Shown: positions 1 to 12,820 of the stretch, piece by piece
How the letters are laid out: every line of letters begins with the position of its first letter
Position numbering within the stretch: the stretch's first letter is position 1
Assembly (NCBI RefSeq): GCF_014805625.2
Contig: NW_023998433.1
Span: 2,404,169-2,468,168 of the forward strand
Reading direction: 5' to 3'
DNA: 64,000 bases
Origin: Glossina fuscipes
Lineage: Eukaryota > Arthropoda > Insecta > Diptera > Glossinidae
Program-made: the position numbers and the translations under genes
Notes under the pieces: generated by a model
Database searches by the model: none
What the model saw: only the letters and a program-made list of their open reading frames with translations
What the model was told of the DNA's origin: nothing

Positions 1-939
1 ACAGAGAACATCAATTCATTTATGATGGCGCCAATGCCTATTTTTAAAAGCTGTTTGTGTCTGCTTTATATAGTTTCTAAAGCTGCTAAAACGGAGATAA
101 AACTATTGATTTCTTCCTTTTATTTTTTCGAAATGGTAAATAAATTTTTATTTTTTAATATCGAACATCACTGCCGGCAAAACGTCGATTAACTTTAAGC
201 GCTAATTGCACATCCGTTCATTTACACAAGTACACAAGTTGTTGTAACAGTTGCAATAATACTTAGATTTATACACCATACGATTCTGTAGTGCTAACTG
301 ATTCTATTTATATCATATATTATGGCTTCTATGTTATTTCCCTTAAAACAGGGAAAGTTCCGCTTTCCGATTTCACATCTACCTTTTTTTAAGGACAATG
401 TCTACCTAAAAAAGCTATACTCGATTTTGAAAAAACTGTGGATATCCACCACGCCAAATAGTGCTTTGTTGCAAATTACAGCAAACTGCAACAATTTTGC
501 CTTGGAATTTCTATCGACGTCTGCTTCTTCTCAACTAGTTCACCTGAATATATATATATATATTTTTTTTTTTTGAGCAAATTTGTGACTTGTATGCGGG
601 CGGATTATTATTCACGCCCATATAGAGAGGTAGATCTAAATCTTGCTTGTTTTCATACTCTGGGGTATCAATCGGTGATTATGTCGGCACAGTTTTACCT
701 CTGCCTGTTAGCAAGTTACTTGATATAGCGTGCTTGTATCCAAACTGCTCCGCGCGGAATAAATCAGAAATACCTATTCACTTGAATTTGCCTTGATTCT
801 CTGAATGACGCGTATATCGCACGGGTGTGTGCTAGCTATTAACTCTATTTACGATTATGTCGAGTTCCTAAGACAAGATATGTCGACGCACGCAATTTCA
901 TCAATATATCTTAAATTAACGGCTTTTAGGTTAAACACA

Positions 940-1045
940 AGCATATGATCCATTTGGACGGACAGACAAATTTAGTTCGATTCAGAGAGTGATTCTACAC
1001 TGATGGGTATATTAAACGAGGGGCCTGTCTCATGGTTTTTTTTTT
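940..1045 (+). repeat. GGACGGACAG-type dispersed motif, site 1
   Basis: GGACGGACAGAC at 956-967 is followed by TTTAGTTCGATTCAGAG, TGATTCTACACTGATGGGTAT and GGCCTGTCTCA. This resembles the GACGGACAGACGG...AATCGA...CTGAT..AGAATATATA block widespread in fly transposon ends. The parent element is not identified. Confidence 0.5.
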
Positions 1046-3354
1046 TCGACTCTTGTGTATATCCAAACATATTTAACATACCTTTGTACTAGTGTTGGTG
1101 TAGCGTATTTTAAAATGACCAAATTTGGGATTTACGTCAAGTAAATGAGGTTTTAAATTACTTCGTAATACAGATGAAAAAGTGGACATATTAGATTTAA
1201 TTGGAAAAAAGCTACTCGTCCTTGTGCTCGTCCTAGTAATATAATCTTCAAGTTCAATATCTTCCTCCATAGTTTTTATTCAATGTTGTCGCACTTATCT
1301 GGCGTTTTCTCTTTTTAGAAAGGAGAAAAACAGAAAAACACTCATTTCATTCTGTTTAGAAAAGTTTGCTTTGGCTAAATTCCTTATAATAAAGATCGCC
1401 CTGAAACTGTATTGGAATAAAAACCATAGGCAGCTGGTATGGATATTTCCAGGAGTTATTAAAATTACTATTTATCGCGCTTTTTTCGAATTACCGAATA
1501 TTGTTAAATGTTAGTGATTTTGGTTAAGAACTTCCTCCCATCAAGTTCACTATCCCTTTTGTGACAGCTTAGAATCGCTTTTAACGCTTCTCCGCATGAG
1601 AGAACATAACAATTTTGCTTATTAATTGAACCTTTGTTACCAATAGGGCCTTGCTTGAATGGTAGCGTCGTATCGGATGAGCATGTATTCGAATTTTCTC
1701 ATTAAAATGGTTCTTTCATAGAGATTATTGAAATGATTGAAAGTTCATGCTAGATCAGGTCCAGTGGATGAAAGGTAAATTTTTTGGAAAGGTTGTTCAT
1801 CGTGTATATGTATTCCTTTGAAGATGTGCAAAAATGCTAGAGAATAAGAAGAACAAATTTGACGGGAGTAACAGCAGAGCAACAAAAGCAATAAAAACAT
1901 CTTTTTTAAATAAAATTCGAAAGGAACAGCGATCAAAGCAAATAAGAAATTCCCCCGAAAGCGTAAAGGCGTGCTGGCCTTCGGATATTTGTATAAATTC
2001 CTTTTTTAAATCAGATCACCAAATAATTATAGATTAAGCAAAAATTAGCTATTTATACCTAACTCTACGCTGTGGCGCTGTGGACATATTAATTTGAAAC
2101 ATATAGACCTTCTACGTATAACTCAGAACGAACGCTCTCTGTATTTAATAAAAATTTCTTATACGAAAAAGTTTGGCGACAAATATTGATAGTTAGTAGT
2201 ATTTTGCTTCACCCAATTGATTTCAGAAATATGGGACCATTTTATGAATTGCTGTCAATGTGATCGTTCTTGCAAGAACTCATATGGCAGCAAGCTCTTG
2301 TTTTTGGTATTTTGTGATATAAATTCTTATTATATCCTTAATTGTAAATTATATCTTTAATATAAATCGAAAGTAGAAAATAATGCTGCAATTATGCATT
2401 GCAGAAAATTCAATTATTGAATAGCATACTGCTGTGTTGATATGTGTTCGTATTGGTATATGTGTTCTTGCCAATCTATGAGAACTGTAGCGAAAACACT
2501 AAAAAGAAAAGCATAGAAAAACTATTTGCAAGAAAACACTATGCTTACATGCCTGCATATCTAGATATAAGGCAATGATAAATAAACGACCAGAAACATT
2601 TTTGATGTGGGTGAACATCTCTACTTTGCCTCCCTTTCCAGCCAAATTCCTGCATAACTTGCGCAAGCCGTAAACGAAGGGAGAAGATAGGCGAATAAAT
2701 TACCAATTATGGCCAGACGTTCTTAGTAACTTAGCCGAAATCTCCATGGTTGGAGTACACCACAGGAAGCAGCAACAAAAAGTTAACCCAGTCAATACAA
2801 TTTTCAATTAGAAATATTTCACCGTCAAACATAACGGAAATGTATGGCAAGAAGCAGCAAATACCCGTTTGGTAAAGCAGTTGCAACCAACTCCTGCTTG
2901 TTAACTATGAAGAAGTCAATATGTAAACACCTTAACTATTGGCAAGACTACCAGTGCATCCGCAATCCCCGACGAAGAAGCATTCAACTTTTGATGAATG
3001 GGTTTTACTTGGTCTTTTTTATAATTTTTTCAAGTCTATTAACAGTTTGTCTTTTACTTTTCCTTCTTATGTTTATTTTTGTAAATTTTTCTTCATACAT
3101 TTATCCACAAATTTTGCCCAGACAACCCAATCGCTAGTTGGCGTTTCCATTAGCTATTTACATGTAAGCATGCATTGAGCAAAAAATATCTGATATGTAT
3201 TGGTGATTGTTTATGTGTGCTATATGTAAAGTTTCTAATTATATTATTGCTTACCAATAATTACTTTGGCTTTCTACTTGTGTGAGTTTTGGTTTCGGCT
3301 GCTTTCGTTTTTCTATCTTTTTACTTTTATCTCATTTCTGTTTACTTATGCTTT

Positions 3355-3385
<31 letters not shown>

Positions 3386-5214
3386 CATATAGATTTTGGG
3401 GAAAATTATTCAGGACGTTTGTTGCTTCAGTGTTAAAAGAATATCATTTAAAACGGATCAGAGAACAGTTAGTCAAAGATGTGTACACACTTAAGCATAT
3501 GCATATGTGAATGTTTGTACAGATGGATTTATCTGTCTAACATTTAGATAAACTAACAAAGGTACAATGGAAAGAAAAAAACAAAATAAAAAGTAAGGGG
3601 CAAAATATTAGTAAAGAAAAAAACGACAAAAGCCCTCTTAAATTCATTTTTTAATAGAAACCATGTTGGATTTTATTTATGCTTGAGTGCATTCATGTAT
3701 ACTCATGGCAGTAGACTCTGTGATGGTATTGTGCATAGATGGCTAGATAGGTGTACAGGATTTTCCCATTTTTTTTTTCTTTTTCTCTTTCTTTTTTTTT
3801 ATGCTTTGAATTCAAGTTTTTTTTTTTTTATTCTTCTTTTTATATATGCATTTAGTTTCGGTTAAGTGCTAAAAAGATATGCTGGTGCTTTTAATTAAGA
3901 CAATACAATTTAATCAGAGTTTCGTTCAGCTATGCAAGCATGAAGTGTTGTGGTGTTAGTTTTAAAGGAATTTTTTATTGCGATATTGGAGCGAATGGGT
4001 TTTCCAGTTTAGATTAATTGGGTTAAGACTTTACAAATACTTTAACACGTTTAACGTTTCAAAGTTCCTGAATATCTTTATTAAGAAAGTTTAATTGAAT
4101 TATATTTTCAATAACTTGAAACCACTTTTCTTAAATGCATATATTACCGTGCTCTCGACATCTATTACTAAATCAAAAATTTCATAAGTACCTTAAGGAC
4201 TATTAAACCATTAGTTTTGAATTTTTTTATTGTACAATACCGAGTAAATATATACAGTATGTGATGACGAAAATAATTTGAATTGAAATTTTTTTTACTT
4301 AATGCATAGAATAATCGTCAATGCATTTGTCATGGAATGGGCCATCAAATTAGTATTTTTTTATTATTTTTTTTTTAATTATTATAAAAATTGTTCACAC
4401 AAAAAGCCAATTATCATATTTTTTTGGGTTTCTCTATTGACTATAACCGCAAGATAATTTTCAGCTCGCAAGTTACACCTAAACATTTTTTTTGTAAACG
4501 TAAAAGTTCTTTAGGAACATCATTTAACCAAATATGAGCTTTATCCCCCACGGACGAAACGTAACCGTATTTCCCAAAAAACGTGATCTAAAGAATGCAT
4601 TTAAAAAAAAATTTTATCCAAATCGTAATACGAAGACCCACTACAATTTTAAAGACGTCTTTCGGAACCGCAAAGATTCCTTATAAAGATTCAAATGTCA
4701 GGTTTTGGAGACTTTAACAAGTGTCTGAGTTGAAGAGCGCTTGACTGCTAATGCACCGCCCTTATATAAATAAATACTTTTAACCAAAAGTGTTAGTTGC
4801 AAAACGTTAATAACTAGCAAAAGGCATATAAATGGTGTTGAAAGAATTCACAACAGAAAATTGGTATAAAGTGATGAGGTTTATGGTACTCGAATGTAAA
4901 TAGATACTCCGTTTAATGTAAATGGAGAAAATTAGTGAAAATAAAACAAAAAATTTCAACGTTATAGGTGAGCAAGACTGGCTATCACTTTAATTCCTAA
5001 AATCATGGAAGATAAAAATATCACAAAAATGAGAAACTCCAGTCTTCTAAAATTCTTCCTCAAATAACTTATTACCTTTCACCTTTTTTTTTTGTCATGA
5101 AACGTGCGATTTTTTCCTTATTCTTTTTACTTTTATTTCAATCATTTTCAAAATGGGACGTTACATCTGCCTGAAGTTCTCTTCTTCCCCTTCTGACATA
5201 GCTGCCTCCTTTTA
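1046..5214. other. non-coding, nothing recognised
   Basis: AT-rich sequence with T-rich tracts (3759-3843) and a TA microsatellite. ORFs of 60-97 codons have low-complexity or Phe/Leu-rich translations and no family motif. Bases 1-939 are similar: the 84-codon ORF at 322-576 ends in a translated TA/T run and is not supported. Confidence 0.7.
3362..3384 (+). repeat. (TA)n microsatellite
   Basis: Uninterrupted TA run. Confidence 0.95.
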
Positions 5215-5640
5215 TACAAGCTGATAGGTGCTTGCATATATTTTGATCAGCGATATCTATTGGTGAAAATAATAAAGTAACGTGAAGTATTAATGTACAC
5301 AACGGTTAAATTCGGTGATTTTGACCTTTTTCTATATAAAATAACAGATTCTAATTTAGTATTATTGAGTTATCAGTGTGCATAGACGCTAATCTCAAAA
5401 TCGCATTTTCGACATGCATTAACTTTGTAGTTTGATTTGAAGAAATCTGTTGTCGGAGCCCATCAAACATTCATAGTGACACTGCTCCATTATATCCCAA
5501 TTGTCGGGTTTGGTTTCAACGATTTAAAAATGGTGACTTTGATGTCAATGATGAAGAGCGGTCTGGGCGACCAACACCAATTTTCCACCAATAAATGCCT
5601 TTTTCAAATGCGAAAATCATCAAAATACATGCAAGCATCT
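5215..5640 (+). mobile_element. mariner family 1, copy A (deletion derivative)
   Basis: The 5' non-coding part (CAGCGATATCTATTGGTG..., ACGGTTAAATTCGGTGATTTTGACC) aligns with the reverse complement of 53938-53760. Then come CGCTAATC, TTTGATTTGAAGAAA and a remnant reading GDFDVNDEERSGRPTP-like in the proper frame. This jumps directly to the 3' UTR (CCAATAAATGCCTTTTTCAAA) shared with the other copies. Most of the transposase is missing, so this is a MITE-like internally deleted mariner. Confidence 0.7.
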
Positions 5641-6651
5641 AATGCATTCGCTTAATTTTCATTTATATTTATTTAAACTAAAATAGTTAAAGAAGTTGTC
5701 GTGTAAAACAAACCATCACAGTACAAATTAACAATTATAGATTATCTCTAAGGAAAATTCCTTTAGTTTTTTCACAAAAGTATGTTTGTAATCTTTTTTA
5801 TATGAAGTTAATATAACAGATTACATTTGGTGAACGGTTCATATTAATTAAAATGACAGAACTCCTTCAAAATAACTCAGGCATAAAATGCATGAATGCA
5901 CATCAGACGGAAAGCGCTTATGCGTGGATGGAGATAATAAAAATTGCCCTCCTTCTCAAATCGTTGCCCAAAAAGTCAATATTGCACACCCTTTCCAAAA
6001 AGAAAGAAATAAGTAAATAATTTTTTAATTAATATAATAATAATAAAAAGATTTGCATATTACCGTGTCTACACGTATACGAGGAATCCCCTTAAATAAA
6101 ACAGTAAACCAGGCAAATGGCGTAGTGTATAAAAAGAAAAAACCGCTAGACAGTTGATATGTATCAACATTTGCAATATTTACAGCTTGGAGTTGAGCGC
6201 TGAGTTTAAAAATAGTGGAAAATTAATTTGCTAACATAAGGAAATAAAAAATCCAAAAGAAATGCGTACTAATTAAATTGAGTGCCAGGAGAAGCACGGG
6301 CTATAACTGAGGAGCGGTTTTCCTTATACGATTTTCAAACCGCTTTTATTTCAAGCTTATCGACTTATCTATATACTTTTTCTTTATGTACATACACATA
6401 TATAAGGATAAAGTTTTCATTAGCAGAATTAGCTATTAAAGTATTTTAATAAAATTATAAGGAATATAGATGATTTTGAAGAAATTGTTTTGTTAAAAAA
6501 TTTTGAGACACGTTAGCAGAGCTCGTACGCAAGAAAACATAGCTGTTGAGAGTTAAAACACATCATTGAAGAATTAGGTATACCTTCGAGGCATTGCTCA
6601 GGTCACGCAAAGATCCATTTTTCTTATGAGTCGTCATCGAGTAAATTAACA

Positions 6652-6676
6652 AGAAGAGAGAGAGAGAGAGAGAGAG
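6652..6676 (+). repeat. (AG)n microsatellite
   Basis: Uninterrupted AG dinucleotide run. Confidence 0.95.
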
Positions 6677-7624
6677 CCGATTGTGTTACTTCAAAAATCT
6701 AAATATGTCTCATCGAAAAATTGAAAATTGGAGGCAAACCTGTGGGGGGATCTACCGAGAAGCTCTTCAATGATATTATTTCTCACACTTGGAATGGAAT
6801 CAATTTTTTGATTTTATTAGAAATGTGTAATATTTGCTAGAAATATTTTCATTTTATTGTGATCGAGAACTGATGTGATCATCCAGCATCTTCAATAATA
6901 TAAATAATGAGAGTAATGTTCGCGGCTTACTACAATCTAACGATGATATGCGAGGACAGTTCTTTCACTTGTACAGAATAAGAGAAACAAGATTTTACTT
7001 AAGTAAATTCTAGGCATTGTTAAGAAAAAGCAAAGCTTTGAAGTAAGACGACGCGAAATCAGAAAAACTCACGCTCTGGCCGCTCGTACAATTATTTGAT
7101 ATTTGGCTTCATTTAATTTGTATAGTTTTTCTGTTTATTCGTTTATTTATTTACTTAGATTTTTAGAACCGCAAATGTTAGTAAAGTAAAATGCACTTTA
7201 TGTACTTCTTCCAATGGTTATAAATAATAAATGATAGCTTTATATGAAATTATTTATAGAATAGTTCAGTTAATATACGTATACGTAAGTTATCATATTT
7301 GTATTTCTGCGTATATGTACTAAAATATATGCAAATTAAAGCTTTTAAAAACTCTGTTAACCTAAAAATAAATTCATAGGCACACTTTCACGCATGTATT
7401 CACTTTATGCTTAAACTTAATCAAATAAAAGTAAATAGAGTGCTTAAGTTAATGCATCAAATATATATATATATGTGTGCATATGCATAAAGCATACACA
7501 CATTCGCATACGAATATCAAATTAGATTTGAAATACATTTTATACTTATGTGTGGCCTCTATGTCTACATCAGCCATGTCCTTGAGCATTGTTTGTAAAC
7601 GAGCAAAGTGTAGAGATTTGTTTG

Positions 7625-7632
<8 letters not shown>

Positions 7633-7663
<31 letters not shown>
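7633..7663 (+). repeat. poly-T run of 31
   Basis: Pure T homopolymer. Length is prone to assembly and sequencing error. No linked retrotransposon identified. Confidence 0.95.
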
Positions 7664-8881
7664 CATTCTTTTACAATATCAATAAATGTATTAAGGCTGT
7701 ACAGTTTATGTATGCGTATATGTATATACATGTATATGTGTTTTGATGTGAAAAGCATTTCGTGTTTTCCCAACTAAAAATGAAATTTATATTAAACGTA
7801 AGAACGCTATTTACAAAGTGCAAATATAAATACAAATGCATGCACAAATACAGTGACTGGGATTTACGCAGACCCAGACACACACGCCTACTCATATATA
7901 CACATAAACACATACATATATTAAAACTTAAATGATTGTAAAGCAAACACACTATATTATATGTAAAGGCCTACAGTACTAACTGTTTGCTATATTAAGG
8001 CAGAACAATTGAACTATAATACATGGCTATATAATATCTATATATATTTGCGTTTGTTTGTGCTTATGTGTTTCTATGTTTCTGTATGTACTAAACATTA
8101 AAGTTTTTTCATAACAAATATAAAACAGAATATAAAATGAGAATTCATTAATAGCGTATAATGCGTGCAGTCGTTTCCAGTTCGTAGACGTTAACAAGTT
8201 CACTCTTGCACAGTTAGTTTACATAAATGACTTTGAGATTATTGTTTAATTATGGACACGAGATGTGCATATGCACGTACGTACACTTATCTACTAATTG
8301 TATAAACTATAAATATATATACTTATACTGACATATATTTGTATGAGTAAATGTTATTAAAGCGTTTCAGGCTTGCAGTAATTGAAGGACTTCGGATTAA
8401 TTAACAGTTAATTCAAAAAAAAAAAATTGTAAGTCTACGACTTTCAATTTTGAACGCATATATATTTACAACAAACGAGTTAAATTAAGCTCAGATAGTT
8501 CTTTAATGCTTGCAAGCTTTGCTTTGATAATTATTCTACTTTTGTGAACTGGCTCGCTTAAACTTAACATAAACGTAGAAGATAATAACAACAACAATAA
8601 TTTTATGTGCCATAAAGTCCATAAAAATAGCAGAAATTGCAAAAGTTACTAGTGTTTCCGTAAGATGATCACAACCACATTCACAACGGATGTCATCTCT
8701 AGAAATAGACCGGGGGCTGTTAACAGTAATGTTTTAACCCATATAGTTTATCGACAATTGTATGAATAATAATTGCTTTTGGGTTTGTTATACCGTACAT
8801 CATTTATGGTGCGGATGTATGCAAGATTTGGAAGGGTTTGAGATATCTTTTTTAATATACCGACCAATTTAGAATTACTTT

Positions 8882-8920
8882 CTGAATCGATCTAAGCATG
8901 CCTGCCTGCTTGTCCAACTA
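8882..8920 (-). repeat. GGACGGACAG-type dispersed motif, site 2 (inverted)
   Basis: GAATCGATCTAAGCATGCC and TGCCTGCTTGTCC read as the reverse complement of the GGACGGACAG...CATGCTTA.ATCGATTT motif seen at the other sites. Diverged. Confidence 0.4.
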
Positions 8921-9502
8921 TCGGTCTCACATTCTGGTAACCTATAGATCGTAATTAGTGAGATATTTTGATGAATTTTTATCGGATTGGAGCACTTTGT
9001 CGACCGCTTCTCGTAATATGTGTAACTGTAGGGTGTTGTAGAGTATTCGATTGCAAAAGTTTCACTTATTTTAAAACAAATTTAATGAAAACTGCACATG
9101 ATCGTAAATTTTAGAATTTCCTTTCAATTTTTGCTCACTGATCGTAATTCAAATAAAATAAATATATGCAAGAAAAAAATTGACAAAACAAATCAGTTAC
9201 GATTTTATTACTTCAAGCGATATGCATAAAGCAATTGAAGAATTGTATAACGAACTAGATCATATATTTATGACTTTTTGTGATTGTATGTGAACATACA
9301 AAGCGGTATTTGATCTGCTGTCAATTAATTGCATTTATTTATTCATATATATGATTGGAAACACGCTATTAGTTCAAGTGATTCAGCTGAATTAAGTATT
9401 AAGAATAACTCTGAAAGCATAGAGTTCGATTCGTAAATCGAATAAAGCTTTTATTTCTTTTAAATAAAATGAAAGGAACTTTAAAGCAAAGAGAATTAAA
9501 AT

Positions 9503-9514
9503 TAGAATTAGTCT
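9503..9514 (+). repeat. left target-site duplication of the SINE
   Basis: TAGAATTAGTCT, identical to 9709-9720 on the far side of the (AAT)n tail. Perfect identity suggests a fairly recent insertion, but short repeats are slow to show change. Confidence 0.8.
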
Positions 9515-9667
9515 ATCCGCTTGAGTGGCCGAAGGTGAGGAATCTCGACTAGCAACTCAATGGTCGTTGGTTCGAATCTCAAGTGCGGTAGAGTTTTTAA
9601 TCGAAGCCGATAGCCTTCGATGCTAGTACTTTAAGAGTTTAGTCTTTGAATTTATTTCTCTGGCGAA

Positions 9668-9708
<41 letters not shown>
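9515..9708 (+). mobile_element. tRNA-derived SINE with (AAT)n tail, complete insertion
   Basis: The head contains an RNA polymerase III A box, TGGCCGAAGG (9526-9535), and a B box, GGTTCGAATCTC (9569-9580), at a tRNA-like spacing of 33 bp. A box TGGCC is typical of class II tRNAs (Ser/Leu). A tRNA-unrelated body (9590-9669) and an (AAT)n tail (9670-9708) follow. The insertion is bracketed by a perfect 12-bp direct repeat TAGAATTAGTCT at 9503-9514 and 9709-9720. It is not a functional tRNA gene because the head does not fold into an intact cloverleaf by eye. A diverged second copy is at 49494-49670. Confidence 0.78.
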
Positions 9709-9710
<2 letters not shown>

Positions 9711-9720
9711 GAATTAGTCT
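9709..9720 (+). repeat. right target-site duplication of the SINE
   Basis: TAGAATTAGTCT, the partner of 9503-9514. Its first bases overlap the end of the AAT tail, so the left edge is uncertain by 1-2 bases. Confidence 0.8.
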
Positions 9721-11734
9721 TAACACCTCAATATCTTTCAGTAGATCAACGAACCGTGATACGACACCAAAGTATTAGGGAGAGAATTCGATGGAAGCTC
9801 GGGTTGTGGACATTGTTCTCGTTTCGTACATTGTGAGTAGCCTAAAAGCAGCAACGAATTTACACTGGTTAATTATAAAAGAAGAAACTGTTTCGAAAAA
9901 TAGTTGCGAACATTGAAATTTTTTCTGATTTAATAAAGCCGGCTCATCAAGAGCACCACTTGGTAACGTTATCAAAACGAAAAAAGAAGAAATAAGTTAA
10001 GCTAGTATTTTTTGAAGGCATCGTTCATTATTTTACGTCTTCATCAACTCGTTTTGAATGCCAGCAGCAAACACGTCGTGAATGCTTTTCTCTTTGATTG
10101 ATTTTCCTGATTCTTTCGAATCTTGTTTCATCAAATCTGCCATTTTCGTAATAATATATATAATATGTAATTATTATTATCCATATCCATGAAAATCATG
10201 GTTAATTACCGTCAGCGGCTTAATTACCGGTTGATAATATGGTTTGCATAAGAAAAAAATCAATCCAATTGTGACTTAATGGGTTACCACGCAGAGAACT
10301 TTGTCTCCCAACTGATTACATTTGATGGATTTGGAAGAATTTTTCTTGATTCATATCGAGTTTATTAAATAATGGTTCGATATGAATTGTAATGGATCGA
10401 TTTTTCTCCAATGAATTCGCCTTCGATTCAGCAATCTTTAAAACCTCTACTTTATCTTCTTGGTAATTATTAACGATAGGAAACTCCATTTATTCATTTA
10501 CAAATGATATCTTGTGTCACTCCTTCCGTTTTCATAAAAAATTATGGGTTTTGAGTGGCGTACAAAATCGAAACCTCATCAAAATATCATGACCATGGGA
10601 TCAGGCAGATAAGTTAAACCTTTATGTTAACGAAACGCAATACTGTCGTTTATTGCACTCGAAAAGTAAGGGGCAGTTCCTTCCCTTCATTGGTGTCAAT
10701 ATAGACATGTCAGTACCTCTTAGTACTCGGCGCAAGAGAACGCGAAATGACGTTCGTTAGATGCAACATATGTTGGAACTGCAGAAAGGCGCGGTTAACA
10801 TCCTAATTCGGTAACATAAGTACTTCGACACTTCACTGCAGCCGATATCCACCCCATTGACAGCACCTGTGTTCAGCTAATACTAGAGTGTAATTCGCAA
10901 GCGTGAACGGTAACTTCCATATCCTGGTCATGGGCATCGGCATACCATGAGCCAGAGTGCTAAAATGGTAAAAGATATATGGTATATCCAATAGTCGTGT
11001 CGTTTAACCGGACTATTCAACCTTTTTATCGTTCTCATCCGTCCGTCTTGAAGATGCCCATACGCTCTACCTTTAATCATTCCTGACCGCTACCGTGTCT
11101 ACATCCATAGGAGACTTGTTTTGTAAAACATGTTTTTAACGTAGGTCTAATCAAGCTCACCTAGAGTCACTGTTGTAACGTAGTCTTCCAAAAGTTTGTT
11201 AAATCCTGGGATAACTTTAACTTTATTTATAGATAATTGATTACGAAAACTGGCGGAAAGTCTTTTATCAAACAGAACGTTAAGACCACCGAATAAGTCA
11301 ATATTGTCCATTTGATATCAAAGAAGAAAAGACGCGATAATGAGAGGATTCCTTCAAAATGAAAACCCTTAAGATTGCTTTTTTTTGTTTTCGTGTTACA
11401 CGGAAAGGAATAAGGCCACTGTAATAGCCTAAAAACATGTCTTTTACGACAACTTTTTTGGGGAGGAGAGAAGGTAATAGAACAAGAATATATGACGAGG
11501 TTATTAGGCATATATTTGACATAAAGAACACATCAATCAATCAGTACGTAAGATAACATATATGTGTCACCACTATTGAGGGACTAGCACAATTTTCGAA
11601 CAGAACTAACGTCAAACAAACTGTGTTAAAATTTAATGACATTCTGACCGTAAGTTGAAAACCCTTCGCAATTTTCAGACCAATGAGAAACAATGGGGAA
11701 AAATGAGATTAAAACAAAGCAAGGGCTTGACAAG
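9721..11734. other. non-coding; contains a G+C-richer block at 10640-11110
   Basis: Most is AT-rich without motifs. The block 10640-11110 is visibly richer in G+C and has short open stretches (for example STRRKRTRNDVR at about 10717), suggesting a decayed transposon or old coding sequence. No family could be assigned. Confidence 0.45.
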
Positions 11735-12430
11735 TATTATTTGGACTCGGGCAAACGGTAGAGAAGTTGTTTGCTGATTTTAAACGCGGCCATACGAACA
11801 CCCATGTTACTAAGCAGTTCTGTCATCAATCGACAGTTGTTCCCGAGAATATAAACAAGATGGTCCAAGTCGTTTTGGCATGGCGAAAATTGAATTTGCA
11901 CGAAATGCGTCAATTAGCTGGCAGCTTGATGATATCAGATATCAAAAAGTAGCGTCTTTATTAGTTCGCATGAGCATTTGTTCGCGAGAAAATTCTAATC
12001 GAAACGGATATCGCGTCAGTCCACTTTTGACCAAAAACAACAACGAGTTGATAATTCAGAGCGCTGTTTAGCCGAAGAAAGCAAAATTTTTCATACGTTA
12101 TGGGACTACCGATAAAATATGGGCTCATCACTACTATTTAGGGTCAAATAAATGGTCAGCCGAGTGGACAACAACCGGCGAAAGCCGCCCAAATCGACTA
12201 AAAATTCAAAAGCCGTCTGGGAAGGTTATTACGTTCGCGTTTTATGTTTAGGGTTTGAATCATCTAATACTTATGGAATACGTTGAAAGTGGACAAAGGA
12301 TCAATAGTAAATATAACGTAGCATTATTAGTGCGTTTGGACGTAGAAATTGCAAAAAAAACGACCGCAAATGGAGAAGAAAAAATACCCTTTCGCCGAAA
12401 CAAATGCAGCAAGTTACAAGTTGTCATGGG
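11735..12430 (+). mobile_element. mariner-like transposase fossil (family 3)
   Basis: Transposase blocks follow one another in shifting frames: FADFKRGHTNT (about 11770), a RKLNLHEMRQLAGSLMIS helix-turn-helix-like part (about 11883-11937), SPLLTKNNN (about 12021), then FIRYGTTDKIWAHHYYLG (about 12090-12143), corresponding to the GDETWVH-type first catalytic block but with the Asp-Glu replaced. PSGKVITF follows, and ESGQRINSKYNVALLVRL with EIAKK (about 12285-12352) corresponds to the region before the second Asp. The C-terminal third is missing or unrecognisable after 12430. Inverted repeats were not seen. Confidence 0.7.
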
Positions 12431-12695
12431 CATAGCTCAGGTTTCGGTAGATCGTTTGCAAAATATTCGGCCTGCTGTGCCGCTTGACAAAAGAAATATA
12501 TTAAATTTAAAAAAGAATGAAAACCATAAAAAAAGAGGATTTGCACTTCGAATAGGGCAAAACAAATAAAAAAAGAAAATATTCAATCAAAGCCTCGTAT
12601 GTCCGTTTGTCAGGTTTGTTGTCCATCCTGTACGCCGTTCGTTCCGTCAGTAGCCGTTCCCAGCCCCCCTACCTTCACTCGTGCGTACACTCACC

Positions 12696-12722
12696 CATAC
12701 TCCACCGCAATGGTGGAGTATG
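12696..12722. other. perfect 11-bp hairpin
   Basis: CATACTCCACC (12696-12706) and GGTGGAGTATG (12712-12722) are exact reverse complements around the loop GCAAT. It sits in a G+C-richer patch (12600-12730) beside the orphan exon. Could be the core of a decayed inverted-repeat element or a transcript hairpin. Confidence 0.6.
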
Positions 12723-12820
12723 CCGCCTAGACACACCTTTTCCTTTTTTTTATAGCCAAACAATTCTAATTTCAATTTTTTTAAATTATTGCTGGCATTT
12801 TGATTAACGTTCAATAATAC

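Larger units (their letters stand above)
5641..8860. other. non-coding, nothing recognised apart from microsatellites
   Basis: AT-rich, with AG and T runs and many short TA/TG-rich patches (7440-8100). No exon-like segment seen on either strand. Confidence 0.7.

Noticed and set aside
322..576. 84-codon + strand ORF
   Set aside because: Ends in a translated TA/T run, no domain, no splice context; looks like chance.
9520..9600. Functional tRNA-Ser/Leu gene
   Set aside because: A and B boxes are present but paired stems are poor, and the tail plus flanking duplication show it is a SINE.
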